64,000 nucleotides of DNA from Parasponia andersonii (GCA_002914805.1 JXTB01000142.1:577542-641541), one strand, 5' to 3'; shown: positions 21,137-32,484, numbered from the stretch's first letter. The notes: generated by a model not told the origin, from the letters alone. Numbers and translations are program-made.

Positions 21137-22227
21137 TTAGATATAGCTTGAGGTCTGCCAGTGCTTTGTCCTGTTCTTTCTTCCCCCCAGATGGCCGTAG
21201 AGTTTTTCTTCAGGCATTGGACATCGGTCGGACATCTTGGATACGAATCGGCTGAGAGCGGCTACCTTCCCGGCCAGGTGTTGGATCTCTCGAATGGATA
21301 AGGACCTCTGCACATTCGCGATCGAGGTCAGCTGGGTCGGATTTACTTCAATACCCCTCCGGCTCACGATATGTCCTAAGAATTGTCCAGAGGATACCCC
21401 AAATGCGCAATTCTTGGGATTCAGACGCATCTGATGCTGCCTCAAAATCTGAAAGCATTCGTCTAGATGCCTCAGATGGTCCGAATCCTCCCTGCTCTTC
21501 ACGACATGTCGTCAATGTAGATCTCCATAGTTTTTCCTAGCAGCCTGGCGAACATCTTATTCATGAACCTTTGGTAGGTTGCCCCCGCGTTCTTCAGGCC
21601 AAACGATATACGCTTGTAGCAGTACAAACCTCGCTCTGTGATAAAAGCCGTGTGGATCTAGTCTTCCGTGTACAGGGGGATCTGGTTGTATCCGAAATAG
21701 GCATCCAGAAAGATCATCCTGTTGAATCCCGCCGTCGCGTCTACCATTTGGTCGATTCTTGGCAGAAGGAAACTATCCTTTGGGCAGGCCTTGTTTAGGT
21801 TGGTGAAATCTATGCAAATACAGTCGTTGCCGTTTTTCTTTTTCACCACTACCGGGTTAGAAACCCACCGCGGGTATACGCATTCCCTGATTAGGCCGCT
21901 CTCCAGTAGCTTTTCTACCTCCTTATTGATCGCCCTGTTTTTCTCTGGTGTGAATCTTCGGGGTTTCTGCCTGACCGAGGGAAAATGGGGGTCTATATTC
22001 AGTCGGTGATAGGAGTGTGCGGGGTCTAACCCTGGCATATCATCGTGGGACCACACAAAGACGTCCTCATTCCACTCTAAGAATCCCAACATTTCATTCT
22101 TTTGCTCCTCGGGTAATAAGGCTCCGATTAGGATCACCATCGCCGGTTCTTCCTCTCTCAAAGGGACCGCTACCAGCTCCTCGATCGTAGATTGCGGACC
22201 GTCAGACTCCTGTTCGATTTGCCTCAT
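21137..22227 (-). pseudogene. Tat-element reverse transcriptase (broken)
   Basis: The N-terminal two thirds (21658-22227) are open: 'HSYHRLNIDPHFPSVRQKPR', 'WVSNPVVVKKKNG', 'CIDFTNLNKACPKDSF' and 'FLDAYFGYNQIPL' (first catalytic aspartate). A TAG at 21658-21660 interrupts. The YIDD catalytic box is intact at 21505-21519, but one base is missing immediately after it, shifting the frame. The remainder (21137-21502) has 'LRHLDECFQILRQHQMRLNP' and 'FLGHIVSRRGIEVNP', with another shift near 21200. Confidence 0.9.
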
Positions 22228-22243
22228 GTATGCTGGCAGGCGG

Positions 22244-22711
22244 TCATTTGATTGCTATCCGTCTCTGGCTGCGGCGCTTGTGCCCACGTCGGCTCCCCCT
22301 CAAGGCGGCCGAAAAGCATTTCTTTACAGAGGCCTGGTCCCCCTTGATGTCAATCGTGTACGTGCCGTCCTTTGATTGACATCTTAAGACCTGATGGAGG
22401 GTGGAAGTGACCCCATGCATGGCGTGGATCCATCCCCTGCCCATGATGAAGTTGAAGGAAGACTGGCAATCAATGATGACGAAATCCACGTCCAAGCATC
22501 TCTCGGCTACGCAGACATTAAGGGTCACGACGCCCAAAGGGCAGACCCTTGTGCTATCGAAAGCGAAAAGCGGTTGATAGGTTAGCCTGAGTGCGCTCCT
22601 ATCCAGACCCATATTCTCGAATGTGTTGAGGAATAGGATATCGACACTGCTTCCACCATCGACCAAGACCCTTCCAACCAATGCGGAGCCAATCTGCAGT
22701 TTGATCACCAA
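22244..22711 (-). pseudogene. Tat-element aspartic protease (broken)
   Basis: Residues around 17-26 read 'VLVDGGSSVDIL', the active site of this lineage (D-G-G-S-S instead of D-S-G), and 'FIMGRGWIHAM' follows. It is in the same frame as gag, separated from it only by stop codons. A frameshift in a run of five Gs (plus-strand C run 22295-22299) detaches it from reverse transcriptase. Confidence 0.85.
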
Positions 22712-23029
22712 GGGATTGTCGTGAGGATGGCGTACCGTGGTTAGATCTTACTGGGTAAAAATGATAGGGGCGGCGGATGCACGGCCTTAACCCGACATCA
22801 AGTGGATGACGGAGTGTCCCATCCCCCTCAAGCGCTTCACCTTGCCCTCGGCTCTTTTGAGCTATTTTTCTTTTTCCTTTTGATCATGGGTCGGCTCTGG
22901 CCTGCCCACAATAGTCGGCACTATCCTGAGGGTCTGCTCTCCTGACCCAGAGGCCTGGGCCTGCTTCCCTGTCTCAGTCCTGGCAATGTCTTGCCGCGGC
23001 TGGGCTTCATCGTTTTCACGTACTGCTTT

Positions 23030-24523
23030 TTACCTGCCAGCGTGGATCGCCAACATGACCTGAGCATAAAGATTGTGACAGCGAACGGTGTCGTGCCCGA
23101 AATCTTTGTGGAACTGGCAGTACCTATTCCTATTCTTCATATGCTCGGGGACGCCAGATTTGGGCGGGTCCTTGAAAATGCCCCTGTCCCTGTTTTGGAG
23201 GTAGATCACGTCGATCGGCGTGTTGAGCTCATACTTGGGCAGAGGATCACGGGTCATCTTCCTCCTCTTGCCTCCCTCCAAACCGTCTCAGACAGGGACT
23301 TCTTGCTTCGGAGTCGACCCTTGGCCCGGTGAGGGCCTCTTCATCCCTTGCGGGGCCGGGGGTTGTACTGGCGTCGTTATTACTGCAGCAGAGGTCTTGG
23401 GCACCTTCTGGTGGCTTTCCAGCACACTGAATACCCCTTCCGACTTGGCCTGGACGTCCGCCATATCGTACGGAAGATTTAGAAGGAAGTGGTCCGATAG
23501 CATTGATCCCGGCTGCAGGCTCCGGACGAACGAGCCTGCGGCTTGGACCGAGTCTGCATTATGGACTAGTGACATTACCTCAAGGAAACGCGAGAGGTAC
23601 TCCCGCGGGGATTCATCTGCGGCCTGCTCCAAACAGTCCAGGTCTCGCATGATTTTTTGTTGTCTTCGGACACCTGCGTACTGTTTCAGGAAAAGTCTGC
23701 AGAAGTCTTCGAACCTGTTTATAGACTTTTCTGGGAGCTGCCTGAACCATAACATGGCTGGTCCCACAAGGGTCGTAGAGAAAACTTTGCAAGTCACAGC
23801 CTCGTCCCTGGTCTCTAAGGCCATCTTCTGCTGGAAGTGGTATATGTGGTCGAGGGGGTCAGTTTTCCCCTCGAATGGCCTGAAGGTCGGGGTCGTGAAG
23901 TCTCTCAGCCTGGGTTCCATCTGGATCCAGTCAGCGAAGGTCGTCCGGTTCATGCCTTGCACAGTTTGTTCTGCCAGATCATCGGGGGTCTGGCTATGAT
24001 GGTTGCCGAGTCTCTTATGGTTGCCGAGTCTCTTACCCAACTCCGCCATCATCTTTTGCTTCCAGTCGGGGGGGCATACCCCCAGGGCTTTCATGGTGTC
24101 TTCCGCACGTTTTCCCCCTGGTTGAAAAGGTCACGACTGGCTTTGCCGTACCCCCTGCATTCATGACCCGGACGGGGCGGGAGCTTCTCCCCGCGGTTGG
24201 CTTCCGAACTCTTGTTGGACTTCTTCGTCGAAATCTTCCCTCCGCTGGGTCCTATCTTCACTTGCCAGCAAACCCTCGAGACGAGCATTATCTCTGCGTA
24301 CCTCTGCGACCTCGTCCCTTAGACCCAGGACGGCCTCGTGGGCCATCTCTGCCTTTCTATTTGCTTCTGCCAGGGCGGCAAGCATTTGATCCAGCTTCTG
24401 CCCCAGATCTGGTCGTTCTTCTCGGGAGCTTCCTTCGGCGTTGGGACGTGTGCTCCTGGTTGTCATTTTTGAGGGTGCCATCAGGCGTTGTATGGCTTTT
24501 TTGTTCGAGGAGAGCGTGGTCAT
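23030..24523 (-). pseudogene. Tat-element gag (stops in one frame)
   Basis: A single frame from the ATG at 24523. The N-terminal part has a coiled coil ('MLAALAEANRKAEMAHEAVL', 24161-24523). The Ty3-type gag core follows ('RPFEGKTDPLDHIYHFQQKM', 'AMLWFRQLPEKSINRFEDF', 'SPREYLSRFLEVM', 23288-24094), then a zinc-knuckle-like 'YCQFHKDFGHDTVRC' (about 23100). The frame is interrupted by TGA at 24161-24163, 24131-24133 and 23288-23290 and TAA at 23030-23032, and continues beyond into protease with TAG or TAA at 22862, 22787 and 22748. Every one of these stops is one C-to-T step from a sense codon (CGA, CAA or CAG). Gag would form the particle shell. Confidence 0.9.
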
Positions 24524-24562
24524 GAGTTTCTTACTCTTTTTTCCATGCTCAACTTCTTCCCA

Positions 24563-24574
24563 CAGACGGCGCCA
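24563..24574 (-). other. Primer binding site (tRNA-Asp-like)
   Basis: Minus-strand TGGCGCCGTCTG lies 3 bp after the 5' LTR end. The first nine bases match the 3' end complement of tRNA-Asp as used by many plant Ty3/gypsy elements; the rest diverges. The primer assignment is an inference from family knowledge. Confidence 0.6.
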
Positions 24575-24577
24575 AAC

Positions 24578-25400
24578 TGTTGGAGCGGTTTCTCACCAGC
24601 CGTCCACGTGCCTCGAACTACTGATGCTGTACTCTCCAACTGTCCACATGTCCTTACTGTCCTAAAGTCCTCTGAACTCCAAGTAAGATCGGAGAGGCGG
24701 GGTGGCTACCTGCAAAGACTCTGCGATGCTTAAGTCAGTGATTTATCTTTGTGTTGGGTAGTAAGGAAAATATTTCAATATGAAAAATCTCTCTGTTTCT
24801 TGTTTACAGACTTTTTTCTATATATCTGTTTTCTTTTTAGTGTATATATCCCTCTCGGGAACGCAAGGCTCTTATATATGTAGTCCTGAGATAGTGAACT
24901 GCGTGGTTCTCAATCTCAGGACTGAATACCTTTCACCTCGAAATCTTTTTCAGCAGTCACACGCCGAGATTTCGGCGATCTCCTCTATGCTGCCATAGCC
25001 TGATTTTTGCAGCTTCTTTCGGCTTCAATCTGTTAGGAGTAAGATCTGAATAAATCGCCGTTTTGTCAGGACGACTTATCCCTAGCACACACCTACCCAG
25101 AATCGCATTAAATGCTCTGTCTGGGTCCTGAGCCGTGAGTCGCTTTCCACTGTATTCGGTCGGAAGACCCTTGGGGCTTCTGACCCTCCCGACTGTTGGG
25201 GTAAGGGCCGATGTTCCATGATGGCAGACCCTTGGGGCTTCCGACCCCCAGCTATCGAGGTTGGGGTCAGACTGGGCCAAACCGTCCGGGGTCAGTGATG
25301 GACTCGGCCCTAACCTCGGATGGTCCAATTGCCGACTGTGAGATCACATGCGATCCGCGTGGCCCTCTACGTGGCATAAGGCTCGGGAACAGGTCCCACA
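24578..25400 (-). repeat. 5' LTR of the Tat element
   Basis: 823 bp, plus-strand ends TGTTGGAGC...AGGTCCCACA, homologous over its length to 13115-13938. Confidence 0.95.
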
Positions 25401-25405
25401 CTTGG

Positions 25406-25930
25406 CAATCTCAGCTTCATTACTTGCGTAGGATATGATGAATCGTTTGATTAATGACTTACAATATCTTCAGTACTTCAAGTTTTGATTGCGCGTTGTT
25501 ACTAATGAATTATGAATTATTAGATAAGATTGAGACTAATAATTACGAAATAAAGACAAATAATGCAAAAGAGGCAACTATTATATCTCAAAGTACTGGT
25601 ATATTATAAGATGTTGTTCAGTTTAACGTTACTCAAAATTAATAATTTTTATTTATTGTTAAAAAAAAATTTGGATGGTACTTTTTTATTATAGACATAA
25701 TGAGTTATGGGAAGATAATCTTCGTATCTTTTCTAAGAACTTTTTTTTTGGGTCAAAAAGATTTATCAGGTTTGTAGTCCAATATGTTTATACTTTATAT
25801 ACATGTGTCCATACCTATATGAGTGCATATGGGGAAGTAAATAGATACATATTTGTCTATATTTATCAGATTCTCTATAAATATATAAATATAGATTTAA
25901 GTTTATGTGTATATATATATATATATATAT
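25406..25930. other. Gene-free AT-rich stretch
   Basis: Flank of the Tat insertion. No gene seen. It ends in a (TA)n run at 25909-25930 that borders the first MITE. Confidence 0.6.
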
Positions 25931-26174
25931 AAGTTGCAATTCAATAAGTATTTTTTTATTAACTTATTTATTTTACTTATAGATAGGTATTTTTTTTTTT
26001 AGCCATTGGATCACCATCTAATGGTAATCCAATGGTTATAATGAAGTGGATATACATCATGCTCTTTCTCTCTTATTTTTTACAATAAAAAAAATATGCA
26101 TACTAAATTTTCATTGACCAAATTGATACTTATACATAAGTAAAAAAAAAAAATACCTAACAAAATAGTGCCCA
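25931..26174. mobile_element. MITE family M1, copy 1
   Basis: About 244 bp between TA runs. The right end, inverse complemented, reads GGGCACTATTTTGTTAGGTA followed by a T run; the left end is GTTGCAATTCAATAAGTA followed by a T run, forming imperfect terminal inverted repeats. The inner sequence (atgcatactaaattttcatt) is shared with copies 2 and 3. No coding capacity. Confidence 0.65.
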
Positions 26175-26178
26175 TATA

Positions 26179-26212
<34 letters not shown>

Positions 26213-26214
<2 letters not shown>

Positions 26215-26420
26215 AGTAGTACTTTTTTTTAACTATCAGATCATATCTAACGATTATCATTATTTAAGTTGTTAAAGAAAAAAAATAATAATAATAAATA
26301 TATATTATTTAATATTTTTTTATTTTTTATCATAAAAAAATATGCATAATAAATTTTAATTAAATTAAATAATACATATAAATTAGAAATAAATACTTAC
26401 TGGATTGTGGATTGGTGCCT
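26213..26420. mobile_element. MITE family M1, copy 2 (degenerate)
   Basis: The right end, inverse complemented, reads AGGCACCAATCCACAATCCA then GTAAGTATT, matching copy 3. The inner 'atgcataataaattttaatt' matches copy 1. The left end (aagtagtactttttttt) is worn. It lies only about 40 bp from copy 1, separated by TA repeats. Confidence 0.55.
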
Positions 26421-26941
26421 ATATATATATCATCCTATATATGTGTATATATAGATTTACGTATGCATATGCATAATGTATAATTTTAGATATTTATCAT
26501 TTTCTAAGTATATATATCTTTTAATAAATTTGGTTGCCAAGCGTGCTTTTGTATTTTATTTTTTAAAACAGAAAATAAAAACAAAATTTCCCAAAATTTC
26601 CCAATTATGTTTCTTCTAGTTTTTAAAATTTGAAAACAAAAACACAATTTTCATTAATTTTAAAAAACAAAATACCGGAAACAAAAAAATTGAAAATGAA
26701 TCCAAATTCATTTTCTATTTTTGTTTTTCCAAAAAAGAGAAGTGAATTTTTTTTTGGAAGTAGAAAAATAGATACATACAGTCATTTAGTAGAAAAATAA
26801 GTTTATCTTTTCCTCCTGTCAGTAACAAGAAAAAATAGTACCAGTACAAAATCATAAGGCCAAAAAAAAAACATTTTAAATGCATGCCAAAAAGAGGAGA
26901 GGCAAAACTACATCACTGCATAAAACTAAACACAAATGTAT
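26421..26941. other. Spacer and 3'UTR of the eEF1B-beta gene
   Basis: AT-rich. The part near 26800-26941 is probably the 3'UTR of the minus-strand eEF1B-beta gene. No other feature is seen. Confidence 0.45.
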
Positions 26942-29223
26942 TTAAATCTTGTTGAAGGCAACGATATCACAGCTCTGGATATATTCATTTGCAGGCTCTG
27001 CAGTAAGATGATCCTCGATGAGGGTGTCCACAGATACAAGATCATCGACAATGGCAAGCATAATCTGGAGCTTCTTTATACCATAACCAACGGGAACCAA
27101 TTTTGCTGTGACAAAGTTCAATTAAAAACCCAGAAAGTGTTAACAAGCGATAGAAAAAAATGCCAAGAAAAGATGACACCAGTACTAAATCAAGACTTAG
27201 CAAAACCCAGTTTGCTTTTCGTTAGATTTCATATATACCTATATAGCAATTGTTTTTATTGAAAAAATGGTTTGCTTGCAACATAACAAGTAAACAATTT
27301 GACAGGAAGTGAGGATAAGGCAAACCATACATGCTCCCCACAAGAGACCAGGCATCTCAACACTCCGAACGGCTTCTTCCAGCTTCTNCCAACAGAACAG
27401 AAGATTTTCCGCCTAAAGAAATTAAACAACTGAATGTTAAAAAGAATGCACACTTTTAACTATAATTTCCCATTTGATAGAAACTTCAAACAATTCCTTT
27501 GGCATGTTAACTTAAGTCCCAAGATAGGAGGAGTTACTTGTGTGAAATTAATTTTTTTTCCGTTGAATTTATGCAATTCGATTTATACACGTAGCTATAT
27601 GCATTTATTTACATGATATAATGTAATGTACTGTAGTCAGTATACAAACTCTCTTTCTTCTTAGCGGATGCCTTTTTAGCTGCCTCCCTCTCCTCAGCTG
27701 CCTTCTTGTCCTCCTCTGTCTCATCACCAAAGAGATCAAGGTCGTCGTCGTCATCATCTCCGGCAGGAGCATCCTGATGAATTGAAATGGAAACAAGTGA
27801 ACATGTCAATTCAAAGAAAGTGAGCATAAATCTATGTTCTTAAGATTATATAAAGTTTCAGACACACAATTGCTTAAAGTTAATATAAAGTTCGGAAACC
27901 ACCAAAAACAGAATCTTAAGAATGGGCAAACAATTGCTTTAAAGTCAATATTAGCCCCATCTGAAAACCATCAACGTTCATGGATCTTAAATTATTATCA
28001 ACGTTAAAGTTATGTATCCCTTGATTCCCTTCGACACACCTAAGAAACCAAAAAGACTTGATCCAATTCTTATTGAAAAAATAAAAGTATGTAAAACCTG
28101 GTAGGGTATCTCATGCAACTAGACCATAGTTTCTATTCGAATAAATGTGGATTAAGAATTTGGTTTTTAGGAAAATAAACTATATGGAACTAACGATAAT
28201 AATGAATATAATATACTACTTTCAGTCAAAATCCAAAATGGGGACAAGAACTACAATGACATCTCATAAAAAGCAAAACCAAAGTTCCTAAATATCCTGC
28301 CCATCTATTTTCAATTCATTATGCAGTCTGAGATCATATAAAAGGTGCCATTTGCTGGCGTTGAACTTTTAACTTCTTTCTTTTCTTTTTTCATGTTCTT
28401 CTCAGAGTAAAAACCCACTTAATCTTGGTTCTGTTTCTCAAGCGTAGAACGACTACATCATTATCCAAAGTCCTAACTATTCACTAGTACGAAATTCAAT
28501 TTGGTTGTGTACACCAAGAATTAGGAGGGAAAAAAACTTGGAAAAAAAAAAATAAATTGCTCAAACAATAAATCGGATCCACATGCATTCTACTTGACAT
28601 CAAGGGGAAAAAGAGAAAATGGCAATTCAAATTGAAAATTTCTATACAAATATAATAGCATCAACATACACAAACCATTCAAACAAACAAAACTATACCT
28701 TCTTAGGTTCTTCGGCAGGAGCAGCTTCAGGAGCACCTTTGCCACCGATTCTAACCCCGGCAGCTTTGCCAGGGAAGCTAAAGGACCAAACACAATGGCA
28801 TTAATTTAACACAAACTCAGCATCAAATTTCCAATTTTCGATTGAAATTCAATACATACAGACACTAAAATCAACAAAAATCGCAAGAGAAACAAGCGAG
28901 AGTGGCGACCGAACCTACCTCGAAGCGAGCTGGGAAGAAACGCTTTCGTACCACTTGCTAGCACTGGGATAAGAATCCCCAGGCTTCTCTACCACAGCAG
29001 CGTAGACCTTAATGTCGTCCTTGGTCAATACATCTCTGAAAATCCATTAACACAACCAATCAAAATTCGAACCTAAATTATAAATCTTTTCCGAAAAACA
29101 AAAAAACGATTTGAGGAGAGGAACAGAGAATACAGACCCTGAGATGTAGGGTTTGCCGGAGACAAACTGGTCGAGGGATTTGAGGCCAGCTTCGGTGTGG
29201 AGATCTGTGAAGGTGACAGCCAT
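26942..29223 (-). CDS. Elongation factor eEF1B beta subunit, six coding exons
   Basis: Exons on the minus strand: 29223-29138, 29035-28919, 28777-28699, 27773-27650, 27412-27331 and 27105-26942, all with GT-AG borders and matching phases. The protein starts 'MAVTFTDLHTEAGLKSLDQF', with a GST-C-like N-terminal part, then an alanine/glutamate-rich hinge, an acidic block (six aspartates, 'GDDDDDDLDLFGDETEEDKK') and lysine-rich 'KKASAKKKES'. The C-terminal guanine-nucleotide-exchange domain has 'KLEEAVRSVEMPGLLWGA', 'VGYGIKKLQIML', 'IVDDLVSVDTLIEDH' and ends 'SCDIVAFNKI'. It reloads eEF1A with GTP during translation. Exon 5 contains the N at 27388, where about a dozen conserved residues (the W-D-D-E-T-D region) are missing and the frame breaks; this looks like a collapsed assembly gap. 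The start codon and family ends are unambiguous. Confidence 0.93.
27388..27388. other. Single N replacing conserved exon sequence
   Basis: Before the N, exon 5 codes the conserved G-K-S-S-V-L-L; after it, in another frame, K-L-E-E-A-V-R-S-V. In all eEF1B beta proteins about 12-13 residues lie between. One base cannot hold them and breaks the frame, so the N marks lost sequence of roughly 36-39 bases. Confidence 0.75.
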
Positions 29224-29343
29224 GGCGATTGGGAAGGAAAGGCTGTGAGAGTGTTAATGGAGGCGGAGAGTGACTACTACACTTTATTAGCTCAAGCACT
29301 AACTCTCTCGTCAAAGGGGTTGCTCGGACGAGATAGTTGGAGC

Positions 29344-29350
29344 ATTTATA
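29344..29350 (-). promoter_or_regulatory. TATA box of the eEF1B-beta gene
   Basis: Minus-strand TATAAAT about 120 bp upstream of the ATG, in the context CCAGTATAAATGCTCC. Transcription would begin near 29315. Confidence 0.6.
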
Positions 29351-29365
29351 CTGGCTTCGACGCTC

Positions 29366-29374
29366 AAACCCTAG
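29366..29374. promoter_or_regulatory. Telo-box-like motif
   Basis: AAACCCTAG on the plus strand, 16 bp upstream of the TATA box. The telo box AAACCCTA is a known element of plant translation-machinery promoters, which fits the gene. Confidence 0.45.
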
Positions 29375-29442
29375 TTGGGGTGGGGAGCTGGTTTGGCCTG
29401 TTTGGTATATTCGGTTTTTTTTTTTTTTAAGGGTTATTCTCA

Positions 29443-31665
29443 ATTTTGCCCTGAATTTATGTCATATCAGATTTTGGCCCCTGATATTTAACTTGTATCA
29501 TTTTACTACCTGAATAAGTGAGTGAGGGGGAAAGGGCAATTGGATAAAGTACATAAATCCCCTTTTTTAAGCATAGTTACATAGTCATTTCACTAACTGA
29601 AGAAGTGAGCGAGGAAAAGGGTAAAGTACACAAATGCCCGGTATTTACATAAATACTAAATTCTTTGGAAAAAAAAAAATAGATTCATACGTGTTTTAAT
29701 ACCCGTTTTATATACTTCGTACGTAGAATGGATAATGTATATAAATTTTATGTATAAAAAGTATAATTGAAAACCGGTGTATGTATATAATATAAAATGT
29801 ATGTATATTATAGGTATATAGTAATATAGTAAATGTATTCTATAGGTAAATACATGACTATGGTGTTTAAAGAGTAAACATTACCTTATAAGGTGGGTTT
29901 TATATTTAAAGAGCGAACATCACACGTTTAACTACGAGTACTTGGATAAAGTATTCAATAAAGCTACTTATTGGATTATGAATCCATCAAAAAAGTCATA
30001 TTATTCATTAAAAGTATGAGATGTAATAAGAATAAAATAATAGGAGGGGCAATATGATGATTTCAACCAAATTTAGTTATTGATAATTTTTACGAGGATA
30101 CATATTTGAGGAAATTTGATTTTTTTGGGAATTTTCAAAAACAAATAAAAATCTCGGATTTTGAAATTGTTTCAAAAATCACAAATTAAAATTAGAAAAA
30201 TGTTATTTTTAAAAGTATTTAGAAAATATCACTTTTTTATTAACTATTGAGTTACTTGAGATAACTTGATGTGTTATATCAAGTAATTAGATTAGTTACT
30301 CCAAAAAACCCAACTGATTACCTCGTGTGTCATTGAAAAATATCAATTTTAAAACAAAAATATTATTTTCTAAATATTTATTAAAAGTTTTAGTTTTCTA
30401 AAAAAAACTTTAAAAAGTGTTATCTTTCTAAATCAATCCTGGATTTTTAAAAAAAATTCTGGCTTTTCCGGAATTTTTCAATTTTTGATACTTTGGATCT
30501 GAAATTTTAAAATAAGCCCTACATATTTTCATGAGAAAACTAGATTAGATGACTAATTTTTTAAATTAGTTTAAGTAGAAGTCTATATTTTAAAAATTAT
30601 CGCTAAATATTTTTTTCTTTTAAAGTTTCAGTTGTAGAATATATTCTATTTCTATTTTTTTCACTAAGTGACTTAGAAATTTAACTATAAACTTTTGAAT
30701 TTGGTCATAAACTAAGTTTTGAGTTAAAAAATGGTTAAATACTTAGTCAACCTTATTTTCATATTTAATTAGACTGACTAGTTATTTGATTATTTTTTTG
30801 GCCAGAGCTAAGTATATGACCAAACTCAAAACTCACTTAATAGGAAAAATGAAAATACAATACATTCCACAACTAAAGTTTTTTAAAAAATGACTATTTA
30901 GCTATAATTTTTTAAAACTTGGTCTTCCATCTAGTTTTCTCTATTTTTAATTGTTTGGAAAATTTTCATAAGTACCAGTTTTATTAAGCGTGCTTTCATA
31001 AATATCTTTATTTTATTTTTATTTAATAAATATCCTTTTTATGCATTTTTGGAGTAATATATGTAACATAGATTTTATACATAAAATGTATACCTCAAAA
31101 TATATACAAATATAAATTTACACTATAAATATAAATCATAAATAAAAATTTATATTGTAAATATATAAGGATTTTATACATGAATATATTTAATAAATAA
31201 AAATTTTATATAAAAATTGATATATATTTTAAAATATATACTACAGTTATAAATGTACACTGAAATTTAAACCGCAATATAAATGTTTTCGTAAATTATG
31301 CTTTGCTAGATGAGAAAAGCATAATTTTTTTGAGTAAATATGATTGATGCTTCTTAGGAGTCATGGTCGTTGTTCTCTTACATTTAATTTAATTTTTAAC
31401 TTTTTTTTAATTATATATAATGCTAAAAAGGCTAAAATATGAATGACATAGACGTCCACTAAACTTTGTTGTATGTAGTGCTAAAAGGATAAAGCAATAT
31501 AATCACATAATGCTACGCATCTTTCTGGATGGTGTCATGTTTGTTGGTGGTTATAGCTGATTTTTTCTTTTTTGCATTTATGAAGGTTATTGCTAAATTG
31601 TATATGTGAAAAAATTTATATTATAATTTCAAGGAGTCGACTAGTGTTATAAATATATATATATA
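29443..31665. other. Gene-free AT-rich stretch
   Basis: No gene is seen. Around 29450-29660 there are two loose copies of a phrase of the type 'aaagtacataaatcccc / aaagtacacaaatgccc', and 30958-31060 resembles the left end of the MITE at 47988. The rest is A/T-rich with no recognisable element. Confidence 0.5.
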
Positions 31666-31884
31666 TGGGCACCAATCCAGTAGGTATTTTTTTTTTTTTT
31701 ACCTATGCATAGGTATTAATTTGACCAATAAAAATTTAGTATGCACATTTTTTTATTGTAAAAAGTAAGAGAGAAAAAGAGCATTAATGATGCACGTCTT
31801 TTCATGTATTTCATTATAACCAATGATTAAAAAAAATATCTACTCATAGGTAAAAAAAAAAAATACCTATTGGATTGGCAACCA
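31666..31884. mobile_element. MITE family M1, copy 3 (best preserved)
   Basis: 219 bp. Left terminus GGGCACCAATCCAGTAGGTA then T12 and ACCTATG; the right terminus, inverse complemented, reads TGGTTGCCAATCCAATAGGTA then T12 and ACCTATG, giving terminal inverted repeats of about 40 bp. TA repeats flank both sides, consistent with insertion at TA. Its inner part is the inverse complement of that of copy 1. Confidence 0.75.
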
Positions 31885-32261
31885 TGTATATATATATATA
31901 TATATCCATTCATATAATCTAATATTGCAAACCAACGTCAACGTCTATGTATTTAAAGCCTGATCTATATTGATTTTTAATATTGGCCATTATATAGATA
32001 TTGAATCTCTTGTCCAATCCAAATCTCTAAGATAAAATATTATAAACAGAACTCCAAAAAATATAATATGAAAAAAGCCTAAGAACATAAGTCTATATTC
32101 ATGTCTTTTTATGTTGTGATGACTAAAATCTCGTGATCCAAAAGTTTAAACAAACGTAAGTGCTAGTTAAAAAGGTTATAAATATGATATCGGTGGCGAG
32201 TTTTTCAAGTCAAATATAACTAATTTGATGTAAGAGATGTGGATTGCAGTTCACGATTTTA

Positions 32262-32290
32262 TTGACCTGGGGTCAAGATTTTTTTGACCC
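32262..32290. repeat. TTGACC/GGTCAA minisatellite, outlying copy
   Basis: ttgacctggggtcaag followed by ttgaccc at 32284, the same motif and about 22-bp spacing as the clusters in the Mutator-like element 5 kb to the right. It suggests the element once extended to here and was split by a later insertion. Confidence 0.55.
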
Positions 32291-32332
32291 TATAAATAAT
32301 TTGCTTCTCGTTCTTTTTTTTCCTATTATTAT

Positions 32333-32484
32333 ATGTAACGATTAATTCTTTCATACCGTTAACTACTTATATTTTTAGTTTATTTATTTAAAAAGAGAAA
32401 TTTAGATTATGTAACGATTAATTCTTTCAGACCGTTAACTACTTATATTTTTAGATTATTTATTTAAAAAGAGAAATTTAGATG
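32333..32484. repeat. 76-bp tandem duplication
   Basis: The unit starting atgtaacgattaattctttc at 32333 is repeated from 32409 with two or three changes. Confidence 0.9.

Larger units (their letters stand above)
13115..25400 (-). mobile_element. Ty3/gypsy retrotransposon, Tat lineage, with antisense gene
   Basis: A 12.3-kb element read on the minus strand: 5' LTR 24578-25400, PBS, gag, protease, reverse transcriptase, RNase H, a second (archaeal-type) RNase H, integrase, a tandem-repeat region, an antisense multi-exon gene, polypurine tract, 3' LTR 13115-13938. Reverse transcriptase before integrase places it in Ty3/gypsy; the second RNase H between RT-RNase H and integrase is the marker of the Tat lineage (Ogre, Retand, Grande relatives). 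By eye the LTRs differ at about 50 of 824 positions (roughly 94% identity), mostly transitions, so insertion is fairly recent. The flanks CTTAG (13110-13114) and CTTGG (25401-25405) look like a 5-bp target duplication with one mismatch. All coding frames are broken. The locus also contains an N gap. Confidence 0.92.

Noticed and set aside
23220-23999. 259-codon plus-strand frame opposite gag
   Set aside because: It overlaps the clearly recognisable gag core on the other strand and has no recognisable domain.
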